Below are positions 1-9,119 of a DNA stretch of 64,000 bases, in pieces (within the stretch, counting starts at the first letter, position 1; each line of letters opens with the position of its first letter). This DNA comes from Neobacillus pocheonensis. Its GTDB lineage: Bacteria; Bacillota; Bacilli; Bacillales; Cytobacillaceae. Made by a program: the position numbers and the translations under genes. Under the pieces are notes generated by a model. It saw only the letters and a program-made list of their open reading frames with translations, ran no database searches and was not told where the DNA came from. Where the stretch lies: assembly GCA_023702235.1 (NCBI GenBank), contig JAMQCR010000001.1:1922001-1986000 (forward strand), given 5' to 3'.

Positions 1-224
1 ATTTTATCTTCCATCAGTTTAATAGGATCATTTGATGCATAATCTAGCGGCACCTGCCAATTAACAAAATGACTCACCTTCCTGAACCCTCCTCCATAAA
101 CCGCACTGCTGAACGTTTCCAGCTGTTTTGAAAATTCAAATAAAAGATGATCGTCTTTTTTAAACATTAATAATTCAGGCCATATACTTGAAACGTAGTG
201 TTTTTTATCTCGAAATAACTGCAC
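1..224 (-). CDS. cbiZ: Adenosylcobinamide amidohydrolase CbiZ (N-terminal part, cut by window edge)
   Basis: A GTG start at 224 lies 6-7 bases after the ribosome site GAGGAG and opens a frame that runs off the left edge (about 74 residues visible). The segment contains SSAVYGGGF followed by SHFVNW, which resembles the conserved amino-terminal signature of CbiZ, an enzyme that cleaves the aminopropanol arm of salvaged (pseudo)cobinamide so that cobyric acid can re-enter the pathway. The gene begins 16 bases after cobC and is the last visible member of the cobalamin operon, which supports the call. Only the first third of the protein is visible, so family assignment rests on a short stretch plus context. 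Confidence 0.65.
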   Translation of the reverse strand, partial: MQLFRDKKHYVSSIWPELLMFKKDDHLLFEFSKQLETFSSAVYGGGFRKVSHFVNWQVPLDYASNDPIKLMEDK

Positions 225-240
225 GTTTTTCTCCTCGTAC

Positions 241-846
241 TTACAGCTTATTTAATAAAGTAAACATCTTCTTTTGTTCGTTAAAGTCAACAATAATTCC
301 TTTCCCGTGTCCAACCCCTTCTACATTCCAAAATTCTTTTGCATCACCCTTTACCCATTTACTTAGAAACCAGCGAATAGGTCCTCCATGGCTAACCATA
401 ATGATCGTTTTATTTTGGTTGATGTTTAAAAGCTGATGGTCCAGCCAGTCATCAAATCTTTTGCCAAGCTGCTGCAATGTTTCACCATTTGGAGGAGCTA
501 CCGTGAACGGATCCTGTATCCACATCTCTAAATGCTTCTGGTCCTGCAAAAAAATATCATCATATGTCTTACCCTCCCAATCTCCGAAGTTTAATTCCCG
601 CAAAGGAAATTCAGATACTGGTCTAAGTTGAATTTCTCCCCCGATGATTTGGGCACTTTCCATTGCACGTGATAAATCGCTTGAATATAAGGATGGACTA
701 TCAATTGGTGTAACTTGTTTTAGCTTTTCTGTAAAAAGGGAAAGCTGTTTTCGACCATTATCATTTAATTCAGCATCAAAATGACCCAGGTAACAATGTG
801 CTGCATTTTCATTTGTTTCCCCATGCCTTACCAGAACGATTTTCAT
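241..846 (-). CDS. cobC: Alpha-ribazole phosphatase / histidine phosphatase CobC
   Basis: Predicted 201-residue histidine phosphatase that would remove the phosphate from alpha-ribazole-5'-phosphate or adenosylcobalamin-5'-phosphate at the end of nucleotide-loop assembly. The phosphohistidine motif LVRHGET is at residues 5-11 (His8), and a second catalytic His sits in VSHGGPIRW near residue 155. The ATG at 846 overlaps the cobS stop as ATGA and follows GGAGG by 8 bases, so this start is preferred. An apparent longer frame that fuses it to the start of cobS arises only from the cobS frameshift and is not a real fusion. Confidence 0.88.
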   Translation of the reverse strand: MKIVLVRHGETNENAAHCYLGHFDAELNDNGRKQLSLFTEKLKQVTPIDSPSLYSSDLSRAMESAQIIGGEIQLRPVSEFPLRELNFGDWEGKTYDDIFLQDQKHLEMWIQDPFTVAPPNGETLQQLGKRFDDWLDHQLLNINQNKTIIMVSHGGPIRWFLSKWVKGDAKEFWNVEGVGHGKGIIVDFNEQKKMFTLLNKL

Positions 847-1587
847 CCAGCAAACCTCCAAATGGCCAAGGCTAGAAAAAGAGTGATACATTCGCTCCAC
901 TCGACAATGGCTCCGTAGCAATCTCCCGTTAACATATTTAATTTTTGATAAATTTTTAAGATAAAAAGTCCGGTTATGATTGCCGTAATTAAAAAGAGTA
1001 GTAGTCCATAAACTCCTGTTAACAAGTAGGTAATAGTTAATATTAATAAAAGATTCACCAACACAACAGGCAGTGATAAATACGTAAAAGGCCCTTGTTC
1101 CCAAACCGCCTTCGTTTCGATACGGCCAAAACTTAATAGCGCTTATAAGCAGAAATCGGGAATAAAATGGACTAAAAATAAGAATCATAGGGAGTTTTAA
1201 TTGGATTAATCCATAGACAGCAACCATTTTCCCCAATATTAAGCAAATGGCCGCAATGACACCCATGGCTCCGACACGACTATCTTTCATGATTTCCAAC
1301 ATTTCATCAAGGCTGCGGTTGCTGCCGAATCCATCAGCTAAATCCATCCATCCGTCAATATGTAAACCGCCTGTAATCCAAATCCATAATAGGACAATAA
1401 GAAATGCGGAAACAGGAGCCGAAAACAACTTTTCAAGCCCAAAAGAAGCTAGCATTAATAATGCGCCAATCATCAAACCAATAAAAGGAAAATAGACTGT
1501 GCTTTTTTTCCAATCCGTGCTGGAAACATGGATTTTCGGAACGGGAATTCGAGTTAAGAACATGATTGCTGCTAGGAACGCTTTCAT
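843..1587 (-). pseudogene. cobS: Adenosylcobinamide-GDP ribazoletransferase CobS, frameshifted
   Basis: Polytopic membrane enzyme that joins adenosylcobinamide-GDP to alpha-ribazole(-phosphate). The amino-terminal two thirds reads MKAFLAAIMFLTRIPVP and GGLHIDGWMDLADGFGSNR, the diagnostic CobS Asp-rich loop, then RNEGGLG near residue 160. The frame then breaks near 1085-1125; the remaining transmembrane helices (GPFTYLSLPVVLVNLLLIL to LALAIWRFAG) continue in another frame to a TGA at 843 that overlaps cobC. Total length is 745 nt, one more than a multiple of 3. The start ATG overlaps the cobU stop as TAATG. Flanking coding quality is good on both sides, so a sequencing indel in a G/A/T run is as likely as a real mutation. 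Confidence 0.85.
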
Positions 1588-2123
1588 TATTTCAGCCTCA
1601 TCGTCAGACCTGAAAGGACGGCGTAAGCTTCATCTGATTCATGTGCAATCAGCTGATTCACTTTCCCAAGTACGTCCTGAAAAAAACGCCCTAATGACGA
1701 TAACGCTACTCCTCCCAAACCGACTTCGTTTAACACTACTATGACATGCTGCTTAACCGATCGAATCCTTTTCAGCCATTCTTCCACTTCATTGAAAATA
1801 TACACCTTGCTTTTTGCCTCCTTTAGCTCCCTCTCGGGTATGCCCATGCATTTGTTTGCAACCCACGAAGATATACAATCAACTAAAATAACATCATACT
1901 CTTGATAGACAGTTTGATATTCTACGAGATCATTTGGTTTTTCAAGGACAGCCCAATTGTTTGGACGGCGCTCCTTGTGGTTATTAATTCGATTTTTCAT
2001 TTCTTCATCGGTTTCAATTCCAAAGGCCACATAAAGGACAGTCCCTTCATTTAAGGCTGCAAGCTGTTCAGCAAATTCACTTTTTCCCGAGCGAATTCCA
2101 CCTGTGATATAGGTTAATGTCAT
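1587..2123 (-). CDS. cobU: Bifunctional adenosylcobinamide kinase/guanylyltransferase CobU
   Basis: Predicted 178-residue cytosolic enzyme that phosphorylates adenosylcobinamide and then makes adenosylcobinamide-GDP, the CobS substrate. The P-loop GGIRSGKS is at residues 8-15, right at the amino terminus as usual for CobU/CobP; further family signatures are VDCISSWVAN and NEVGLGGV. Length matches the family (about 180 residues). Its ATG overlaps the end of cobD (ATGA) and its stop overlaps the cobS start (TAATG), so translation of the three genes is probably coupled. No defects seen. Confidence 0.93.
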   Translation of the reverse strand: MTLTYITGGIRSGKSEFAEQLAALNEGTVLYVAFGIETDEEMKNRINNHKERRPNNWAVLEKPNDLVEYQTVYQEYDVILVDCISSWVANKCMGIPERELKEAKSKVYIFNEVEEWLKRIRSVKQHVIVVLNEVGLGGVALSSLGRFFQDVLGKVNQLIAHESDEAYAVLSGLTMRLK

Positions 2124-3223
2124 AGTTTCCTCCCCTCTTTGACCACTTCTTTAAAGGCTTGAATTAGACAATCATTTTCCTGCTTTGTTCGAATGGCGAT
2201 GCGAAAATACTGGTTCGTTAATCCCGGATACATAGAGCAAGAGCGGATTAAGATTCCTTTTTGCCCCATCTTCCATTGTAAATCGGTGGCTGTGAACTCA
2301 TCTGTAAGCCTGACTAAGAGAAAATTGGCTTGTCCCGGAAAGACAAACCATCCCAAATTCTCTTCTATAGAGCGTTTTACATATCTTCTTTGTTCCTGAA
2401 TGAGTTCAATGGTTTTTCCCTCATATTCCTTCTCTTCAAGGCAGGCTTCCCCTGCAACAAGTGCCATTTGGTTTACACTCCATGTTACTTGTTTTCCCTG
2501 AAGCTTAGAAATAAGCTCCGGATGTGAGATAGCGTATCCAAGACGGAGGCCGGGTATAGCATAAAACTTTGTCATCGATCGAATGATCATAACATGTTTA
2601 AATTTTTCTAATTCGCTAAGAAGGGTAGCTTGTTTTTGATGTGGATGAAAGTCAATAAAAGCCTCGTCTATTACCAGATATGTATTTGTGTTTTCTGCCT
2701 GTTCCGCCATACGGACTAATTCTTCCTTTGAATACATGATTCCAGTTGGATTGTTCGGGTGACCAATAAATACAAGGGCAGTTTCTGCAATCAGCTGAAG
2801 CAACTCTGAACTATTTGGTTTAAAATCATTAGCAAGCTTACCGCAGCACGGTTTGATTTTTGCACCGTATGATACAGCAAGCTGCTCATATTCCGAAAAG
2901 CAAGGGTATATCACACCCACCGTTTGGGGCTGCAATCCCAATAACACAAGAGCGATACATTCCGCTGCACCATTGCCAATCAAAATATGTTCCGGTGAAA
3001 CCGCATGTTTTTCAGCCAGCTTTTGTTTTAACATTCGATGTGCAGGATCAGGATAATGAACAATGGTTTCAAGCCGATCCTTTAACACCCCTATTACTCT
3101 AGCAGGCGGACCGAGTGGATTAATATTGGCACTGAAATCTAACAGATGGTTTGAATCCCTGCTAAACTCCTGTTTGGCTGTTAGCAAATCTCCTCCATGT
3201 CCATATTTTTCAATTAATGCCAT
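2120..3223 (-). CDS. cobD: Threonine-phosphate decarboxylase CobD (class I/II aminotransferase fold)
   Basis: Predicted 367-residue PLP enzyme that decarboxylates L-threonine phosphate to (R)-1-amino-2-propanol phosphate, the linker of the nucleotide loop. It opens with EKYGHGGDL and LDFSANINPLGPP, typical of CobD and distinguishing it from the closely related HisC. PLP-fold landmarks are HPNNPTG around 155-161, DEAF at 186-189 and the Schiff-base lysine, probably Lys219, in SMTKFYAIPGLRLGY. Its ATG overlaps the btuR stop (TAATG), and the gene lies between the adenosyltransferase and cobU, as in other nucleotide-loop blocks. Confidence 0.9.
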   Translation of the reverse strand: MALIEKYGHGGDLLTAKQEFSRDSNHLLDFSANINPLGPPARVIGVLKDRLETIVHYPDPAHRMLKQKLAEKHAVSPEHILIGNGAAECIALVLLGLQPQTVGVIYPCFSEYEQLAVSYGAKIKPCCGKLANDFKPNSSELLQLIAETALVFIGHPNNPTGIMYSKEELVRMAEQAENTNTYLVIDEAFIDFHPHQKQATLLSELEKFKHVMIIRSMTKFYAIPGLRLGYAISHPELISKLQGKQVTWSVNQMALVAGEACLEEKEYEGKTIELIQEQRRYVKRSIEENLGWFVFPGQANFLLVRLTDEFTATDLQWKMGQKGILIRSCSMYPGLTNQYFRIAIRTKQENDCLIQAFKEVVKEGRKL

Positions 3224-3778
3224 TAAAATTCAATCCCCTTCACTGCAGGAATTCCTTCATTATAGTAATGCTTCATTGCCTTCATTTCCGTCACTAAATC
3301 TGCGCAAGCCATTAGCTCCTCCTTTGCGGACCGTCCGGTAATCACAAGATGCATCTGCTCGGGGCGGTTCTGTATCAAATCAAGAACCTCCTTCAACGGA
3401 AGTACATCATCAATGGGAAATTTCTCTATCGCAAGGGCATTATTAAGTTCATCTAAAATTACTACATCATAATCGCCAAAAAGCACCTTTTCTTTTGTAA
3501 AGCCCACGCCGTTTTTAATGCCTCACGATGCTCTTCAGGCGTTTTTGTCCAGGTAAAGCCGACTCCCGTTTGATAGATTTCAATGCCCAATTTTTCAAAT
3601 GTGATTTTTTCCCCATATGTTCTTTGGGGAGATTTAATGTATTGGATGACTAATACACGTTTCCCTCGGCGGCGGCACGAATGGCAAGACCAAGGGCAGC
3701 CGTTGTTTTCCCTTTTCCATCGCCTGTGTAGACTAATGTTAAGCCGTGCTGTTTTTTGTTTTCTGCTGATTCTCCCAT
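3223..3778 (-). pseudogene. btuR: Cob(I)yrinic acid a,c-diamide adenosyltransferase BtuR/CobO, two frameshifts
   Basis: ATP:corrinoid adenosyltransferase of the CobA/CobO/BtuR family, which puts the adenosyl group on the cobalt. From an ATG at 3778, preceded by AAGGGG, the frame reads MGESAENKKQHGLTLVYTG and the P-loop GDGKGKTTAALGLAIRAAAEGK; it then needs one extra A near 3660 (a K-R pair) to continue RVLVIQYIKSPQ, and another A near 3490, in a CAAAAG run, to reach EKVLFGDYDVVILDELNNAL and the end. Adding two bases gives 558 nt, exactly 186 codons and a normal family length of 185 residues. Every motif is preserved, so both breaks look like homopolymer undercalls. Confidence 0.88.
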
Positions 3779-3794
3779 TCTCTTACCCCTTCCG

Positions 3795-4363
3795 TTACAG
3801 CCAGACAGTTTTTTCTTCAAATGAAGTTCGAGCTGGCACTTTGATTTTTTTTAATGCTTCATTATCCGGATAACCGATAAAAAGGTTTCCGATTATTTTT
3901 TTGTTTGCCGGCGAACCGATAAACTCATTCATCCGCTCATCACGAACTCCACCACGCCCCTTGTTCGCCAAACCAATCCTAAGCCCAATTCTCTAGCGGC
4001 AAGCCACATCGAATGGATGGCACAACATACGGCGTATTCATTATCCCTAGACGCCTCTTCATCCCCCGGAACAATGTCGGCTGTCACGACAATGTGAACC
4101 GGTGTGGTTTTCAATACCTTTAAGGAGCTCTCTACTAGATGCGGTTTTGTCGGAAAGCGCTCCTGCAAATATTCAGTTGCCAGAATCTCGTAGCGCTTTC
4201 TGGCTTCGCCTTTTATCACATAAAAGCCCCATGGTTCCCTCATTCGATCATTTGGAGCCCATGTCGCGGCTTCTAATAATATTTTAATTTTTTCATCTTC
4301 GACATCTCTTTGAGCATAATCTCGAATCGTTCTCCGATTTTTGATTTCAGCAATAATCGACAA
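3795..4363 (-). pseudogene. cbiY: Nitroreductase-family protein of the cob operon (CbiY position), frameshifted
   Basis: FMN-dependent nitroreductase-fold protein: RRTIRDYAQRDVEDEKI and EAATWAPNDRMREPWGFYV are the standard amino-terminal FMN-binding features, and ELGLGLVWRT the central one. The frame breaks near 3955-3970 in a GGGG run; one added base restores RDERMNEFIGSP and IIGNLFIGYPDNEALKKI to a stop at 3795, giving 190 codons. The start is probably TTG at 4363, placed after GGAGGGAG, one base beyond the cobA stop. The position between cysG(A)/cobA and btuR equals that of cbiY in B. megaterium. Substrate is not evident; relation to BluB (dimethylbenzimidazole synthesis) is a possibility only. 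Confidence 0.72.
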
Positions 4364-4364
4364 T

Positions 4365-5148
4365 TTACTCCCTCCCCATGCTCGCTTCTTTTTTTTCTTC
4401 CCCTTCTTGAAACCATCTTATTTTTTCCCGCACTCCCACGACATCGCCAACAAGGACAATTGCAGGATGGGTTATGCCTGCTTTAGCAGCATGATCTTCT
4501 ATATTATTTAAGTTTCCTGTAACAGTCTTCTGCCTTTCTGTTGTTCCCCATTGAATAATGGCTGCTTTCGTATTGGGGTTTTTTCCATGCTCTATTAACC
4601 TAGTACATATATGGTTTAAATTACCAATACCCATATAAAACGCAATTGTATCAATTCCCTGCGCAAGCGCTGACCAATTCAAGTGATCTTCTTCCTTTTC
4701 AGCACGGCTGTGGCCAGTTACGATGGCGAAGGAAGAAGCGTGATCGCGATGTGTTACGGGAATTCCCGCATAGGCAGGCGCTGCAATTCCAGATGTTATA
4801 CCTGGCACAATTTCATATGTTATGCCATGCTCAGCCAATATTTCCGCTTCCTCACCAACGCGACCAAATACACAAGGATCGCCGCCTTTTAATCTGGTGA
4901 CGGTCTTTCCCTTGGATGCTTTTTCTATTAAGAGCTCATGAATTTGTTCTTGAATAAGTTGATGTTTACCTGGGAGCTTTCCGCAAAAAATCAGCTCTAC
5001 ATCGTCCTTTGCATATTGCAGCAGTGCATCATTAACTAAGCGGTCATATAAAATAACATCCGCTTTTTGGATGCATTCCATCCCGTATACGGTGATTAGC
5101 TTTGGATCTCCGGCCCGCACCTACAAGATACACTTTTCCTTTTGTCAT
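4365..5148 (-). pseudogene. cobA: Uroporphyrinogen-III C-methyltransferase (CobA/SUMT/CysG-A type), frameshifted near start
   Basis: SAM-dependent methyltransferase that makes precorrin-2 from uroporphyrinogen III, the branch-point step. An ATG at 5148 follows AGGAGAT and reads MTKGKVYLVGAG; the expected PGDPKLITV then lies in a different frame. The break is at about 5112-5120 within GGGCCGGAG, where family members have PGD; restoring two bases (CCC and GGG runs) gives 262 codons. The rest is intact: GKTVTRLKGGDPCVFGR, PAYAGIPVTHRD and GNLNNI. The protein has no Fe-chelatase/dehydrogenase (CysG-B) domain. The break within the SAM-binding loop would be lethal to activity if real. Confidence 0.85.
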
Positions 5149-5171
5149 ACTTTATCTCCTTTTTACTGTTC

Positions 5172-6209
5172 CTATTTTGAAATGCCTGCTGAAGTAAAAG
5201 TCGCCATTTCTTTTAGCATTAAAGTGGCAGATTGTAAAATGGGAAACGCAACAGCAGCTCCGCTTCCTTCACCTAAACGCATATCTAAATCAAGAATCGG
5301 CTTCTTTCCTAATAACTGAAGGGCTATCTTGTGTCCAGGTTCAACTGAACGATGGCAGGCAATCATATAATCACTTGCTGCACTGCAAATTTCCTTTGCC
5401 AGTAGTGCTGATATCGTACAAATAAAGCCGTCTACAAGAATAGGAACCCGATTCACAGCTCCCGCTAACATTGCGCCCGTCATTCCTGCAATTTCCAATC
5501 CGCCCACTTTGGTCAAGATGTCAATTGGATCGTTTCGATTAGGCTTTCTTTCCTTTAGAGCAAGTGTGATAACCTCTTGCTTATGGATGATTTTTTCAGA
5601 AGTAATTCCTGTTCCCTGCCCCACAAGAACACTGACATCTTGACCACTTAAAACAGCTAGTATTGCACTGCTAGGAGTGGTATTGCCAATTCCCATTTCG
5701 CCAAGAATAAGACATTTGCTTCCTTGTTGGATCATATTTTCTGCCCGCTCATATCCAACAGAAATCGCTTTTTCGACTTCTTCTCTTTTCAATGCATCCT
5801 GTTTACAAAAATTCGCCGTTCCATACCGAATTTTTCGTTTCACCACGCCGCCAGCCTCAATATCAGCTGCAACTCCTATATCGACCACCTCAAACGCTGC
5901 ACCAATTTGCCTACTGAAGACATTAATGGCAGCACCCCTGTTTAAAAAGTTCATAACCATTTGCACAGTAACTTCTTGAGGAAAAGCCGATACACCTTCT
6001 TCGACCACACCATGGTCAGCTGCAAACACAATAACCCCCGGCGGTGACACGACAGGAAATGCTTCTGAGGTTATTTCAGCCAGTTGAATCGCCATTTCTT
6101 CTAATCTTCCTAAACTGCCCGGAGGTTTCGTTAATGTATCAATGTACTCTCGTACCGTTTGGCCCATTTCTTTATTTAACGGCTGAATCTCAGCTACTGC
6201 AAAACTCAT
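5172..6209 (-). CDS. cobT: Nicotinate-nucleotide--dimethylbenzimidazole phosphoribosyltransferase CobT
   Basis: Predicted 345-residue enzyme that forms alpha-ribazole phosphate from nicotinate mononucleotide and the lower-ligand base. Diagnostic stretches are TKPPGSLGRLEEMA (residues 27-40), FAADHGVVEEGVS, GEMGIGNTTPSSAI and the carboxy-terminal MRLGEGSGAA, whose Glu is the catalytic base in studied CobT proteins. Length equals the family norm (about 350). The ATG overlaps the cobQ stop as ATGA, so it is translationally coupled to cobQ. In the B. megaterium cobI operon cobQ and cobT are not part of the same run, so their insertion between cbiA and cobA is a local arrangement. Confidence 0.93.
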   Translation of the reverse strand: MSFAVAEIQPLNKEMGQTVREYIDTLTKPPGSLGRLEEMAIQLAEITSEAFPVVSPPGVIVFAADHGVVEEGVSAFPQEVTVQMVMNFLNRGAAINVFSRQIGAAFEVVDIGVAADIEAGGVVKRKIRYGTANFCKQDALKREEVEKAISVGYERAENMIQQGSKCLILGEMGIGNTTPSSAILAVLSGQDVSVLVGQGTGITSEKIIHKQEVITLALKERKPNRNDPIDILTKVGGLEIAGMTGAMLAGAVNRVPILVDGFICTISALLAKEICSAASDYMIACHRSVEPGHKIALQLLGKKPILDLDMRLGEGSGAAVAFPILQSATLMLKEMATFTSAGISK

Positions 6210-7723
6210 TGTGTAATCCTCCTTTTTTGATATTCCTTCATTTTTCGTTCAATGAAATCGAGTTTCACATGTCCTCTCACATGGTCCGCTAAACGATCGA
6301 ATGCTTCTTCACGCAATTGGGTATACGAAATACGATTATTGATCGGCGCCAAACCCTTTGAATGACGAATCTGATTAAGCAGTTCCTTGCGAAATTCATC
6401 ATTATGAAAAATCCCATGAAAATAGGTACCTATTACTTTTTCATCTGCAGTTTTGCAGCCGTCTGTTCGACCCTTTGTTTCAATAAGCCCATGACACTCT
6501 CCGGTCGTTTCCGTTTCTCCCATATGAATCTCATAACCAGTCACTCTAAAGCTTTTTCCGTAAAGATCTAGAACACCGTCCGATAATACGGTCGTCTTTT
6601 CTTTTGTGATGGTCGTCTGGATTGGCAGCAAGCAAAGCCCTTCCATAATTTGATGCAGCGACTCAATAGCTAATGGATCCTGGATGTCTTTTCCCAGCAT
6701 TTGATACCCGCCGCAAATCCCGAATAGGACTGACTTCTTCTTCAGATGTAATTCCACTATTTTTTGCGCAATTCCGCTTTCGCTTAAAAATATCAAATCT
6801 TCAATCGTATTTTTACTGCCTGGCAAAATGACAAGATCCGGCTCCTGTAATTGTTCTGCACTCGTAATAAAACGGACATGACAATCAGGCTCAGCAAAAA
6901 ATGGATCAACATCCGTAAAATTTGATATTTTAGGATACTGAATTACGACAATATCCAGTTCTTTCTCCGTATTTTGAGCGGCTGTATATTGATTTAAACT
7001 AACCGAATCCTCCGCATCTATATTTAAATGCTGGATATATGGAATGACTCCTAGCACAGGTTTTCCTGTATATTCTTCAAACCATGTTAATCCGGACTCT
7101 AATAGACGAACATCGCCCCGAAATTTGTTTATAATAACACCAATTACCCGGTCTCGATCTTCTGGCTCCATTAACTGAAGGGTGCCTACTAAACTTGCAA
7201 ATACCCCCCCTTTCTCAATATCACCTATAAGAATGACAGGGGCATTTGCCATCCGTGCGACACGCATATTCACTAATTCTCGATCATTCAAATTAATCTC
7301 TGCAGGGCTGCCTGCCCCTTCAATCACTATCCGTTCATAGATTTCCGAGAGGACCGACAATGATTCTTTGATGAGCTCAATACCAGTTTGAAAAAATTCC
7401 TTTCTATATATGCCAGCTTCCATGTTTTTATATGGCTTACCATGAACAACGATTTGAGATTCATTATCACGATTCGGCTTGATTAGAATTGGATTCATAT
7501 GTGTCGTTGCATGAATGCCGGCAGCTTCCGCCTGTACCCCTTGCGCTCTTCCTATTTCCTTCCCGTCAAACGTGATGTAAGAATTCAATGACATATTCTG
7601 TGATTTAAATGGAACCGTTTGATGCCCGTCCTGTGCGAAAATACGGCAAAATGCTGTAACGATTACACTTTTCCCTACATCAGAATTTGTACCTTGAAAC
7701 ATTATTGGAAGTGCTTTAGCCAT
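6206..7723 (-). CDS. cobQ: Cobyric acid synthase CobQ/CbiP
   Basis: Predicted 505-residue glutamine-dependent amidotransferase that amidates the b, d, e and g side chains of adenosylcobyrinic acid diamide. The dethiobiotin-synthetase-like ATP domain starts with MFQGTNSDVGKS (residues 8-19) and includes PIMFQ and NSYITFDGKEIGRAQ; the carboxy-terminal glutaminase domain has the nucleophile Cys in LFGICGGYQMLG and a His in GTYFHGIF. The start at 7723 (MAKALPIMFQG) is chosen over an upstream ATG because it fits family alignments and gives an 8-base overlap with cbiA. Intact. Confidence 0.93.
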   Translation of the reverse strand: MAKALPIMFQGTNSDVGKSVIVTAFCRIFAQDGHQTVPFKSQNMSLNSYITFDGKEIGRAQGVQAEAAGIHATTHMNPILIKPNRDNESQIVVHGKPYKNMEAGIYRKEFFQTGIELIKESLSVLSEIYERIVIEGAGSPAEINLNDRELVNMRVARMANAPVILIGDIEKGGVFASLVGTLQLMEPEDRDRVIGVIINKFRGDVRLLESGLTWFEEYTGKPVLGVIPYIQHLNIDAEDSVSLNQYTAAQNTEKELDIVVIQYPKISNFTDVDPFFAEPDCHVRFITSAEQLQEPDLVILPGSKNTIEDLIFLSESGIAQKIVELHLKKKSVLFGICGGYQMLGKDIQDPLAIESLHQIMEGLCLLPIQTTITKEKTTVLSDGVLDLYGKSFRVTGYEIHMGETETTGECHGLIETKGRTDGCKTADEKVIGTYFHGIFHNDEFRKELLNQIRHSKGLAPINNRISYTQLREEAFDRLADHVRGHVKLDFIERKMKEYQKRRITQ

Positions 7724-9086
7724 TTGCTTTAGCTCCCTTACATTGCTTAATCCAATTTTCAACCATTTCCGGACATGAGCCAAAATGGAAATGGGTATAG
7801 CCAGCAATTAAGTTCCCTTTCATGTATCCCTCTTGCTTTAAACCGCGCAATCCTTTTGTTTTGTAAGCATGCTGAACTTCAGTTTTGGGATGAAATGTAG
7901 AATAGTGAAATTCATGACCTTTTGCTTTCAAATTCCCATCAAATAAGAAATTTCCTTCCTCCCCTGTTACTTCCCGATATCCTAATGCCGCGAGCTTCGT
8001 TTGCATTTTCACCTTACCAGGAATACTGCCGACCATTTCATACTTCTTTTCATCGGTCGTTTCAATCATTTCAGTCAAAAACATAAAGCCACCGCATTCT
8101 GCCAATGTTGGCAAGCCATTCTCAATCGCTGATTGAATCGAGCGCTTTACCGCGGTTTGTTGTGCGAGCTCTTCAGCAAATTCCTCAGGAAATCCTCCAC
8201 CAATATACAACCCGTCAACATGGTCTGGGAGAATTTCGCCGCCCAAAGGGGAGAACTCAATTAACTCAGCTCCATACGCCTCAAGTATTTCAAGGTTTTC
8301 TTGATAATAAAAATTAAACGCAGCATCTCTTGCAATAGCGATTCGAACAGCTTCCTTTTCTCTTCTTTTAAACAGGGATTCTTTTATTTCTAGGGCCGGA
8401 GCTTTAGCCAGCTCATACAATGCATTAACATCTACAGTTTCCAGCACTAAATCGCCGAGTTGATCAAAAAATGGATTAAGTTCACCCCGTTCCACAGATG
8501 GAATCAAGCCTAAATGCCGTTCTGGGATTGCGAAAGCATGGTCTCTTTTTAAATAGCCGAGAACCGGAATACCACACTCCTGTTCAATAGCTGTTTTGAC
8601 AATTTTAAAATGTCCTTCGCTTCCAACCCGGTTCGCAATCACTGCGACGATATTCGTATCGTCCAGAAAGACTTGAAATCCTTTTACAATCGCAGCTGCA
8701 CTTCGGGCCATGCTCGCGCAATTTACAACAAGGACAACAGGGCTTTTGGTTATGATGCTTAATTCCGCTGTCGATCCATCGTTATTTATTGGATTTTTAC
8801 CGTCAAAGAATCCCATAACTCCTTCCATGATGGAAATATCCGCATCTTGACTGCCTCGGTTTACTATCTCTTTCACCATTTCGTGATTCAGCATCCAGCT
8901 GTCTATATTTCTGGAAACTCGTCCTGTAACCGCCGTATGATACGTCGGATCAATATAATCTGGTCCGCATTTAAATCCTTGAACAGTGTATCCCTTTTTC
9001 CGTAAAGCTGACATAAGTCCAATCGTTAGTGTTGTTTTTCCAACACCACTTCCTGTACCTGCAATAACGAGTCTGCGACTTGACAA
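7716..9086 (-). CDS. cbiA: Cobyrinic acid a,c-diamide synthase CbiA
   Basis: Predicted 456-residue glutamine-dependent amidotransferase acting on the a and c carboxylates of cobyrinic acid. It has the amino-terminal ATP-binding loop GTGSGVGKTTLTIGLM (residues 11-26), the signature GFKCGPDYIDPTYH, and a carboxy-terminal glutaminase domain with the nucleophile in LAECGGFMFL. The start is TTG at 9086, well spaced (8 bases) after AAAGGGGG; no better ATG lies nearby. The gene follows cbiG after 33 bases and overlaps cobQ at its end. The two related amidotransferases CbiA and CobQ are thus adjacent. Confidence 0.93.
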   Translation of the reverse strand: MSSRRLVIAGTGSGVGKTTLTIGLMSALRKKGYTVQGFKCGPDYIDPTYHTAVTGRVSRNIDSWMLNHEMVKEIVNRGSQDADISIMEGVMGFFDGKNPINNDGSTAELSIITKSPVVLVVNCASMARSAAAIVKGFQVFLDDTNIVAVIANRVGSEGHFKIVKTAIEQECGIPVLGYLKRDHAFAIPERHLGLIPSVERGELNPFFDQLGDLVLETVDVNALYELAKAPALEIKESLFKRREKEAVRIAIARDAAFNFYYQENLEILEAYGAELIEFSPLGGEILPDHVDGLYIGGGFPEEFAEELAQQTAVKRSIQSAIENGLPTLAECGGFMFLTEMIETTDEKKYEMVGSIPGKVKMQTKLAALGYREVTGEEGNFLFDGNLKAKGHEFHYSTFHPKTEVQHAYKTKGLRGLKQEGYMKGNLIAGYTHFHFGSCPEMVENWIKQCKGAKANG

Positions 9087-9119
9087 CTTGTTCGCCCCCT
9101 TTCTCTATCCTTTACAAAT

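Noticed and set aside
241..1587. A fused CobS-CobC protein of 448 residues
   Set aside because: The join is a frameshift reading: the missing CobS helices lie in another frame ending at 843, and CobC has its own ribosome site and ATG overlap.
3583..3873. Plus-strand frame opposite btuR
   Set aside because: Lies over the restored btuR/cbiY coding sequence, which has clear motifs on the minus strand.
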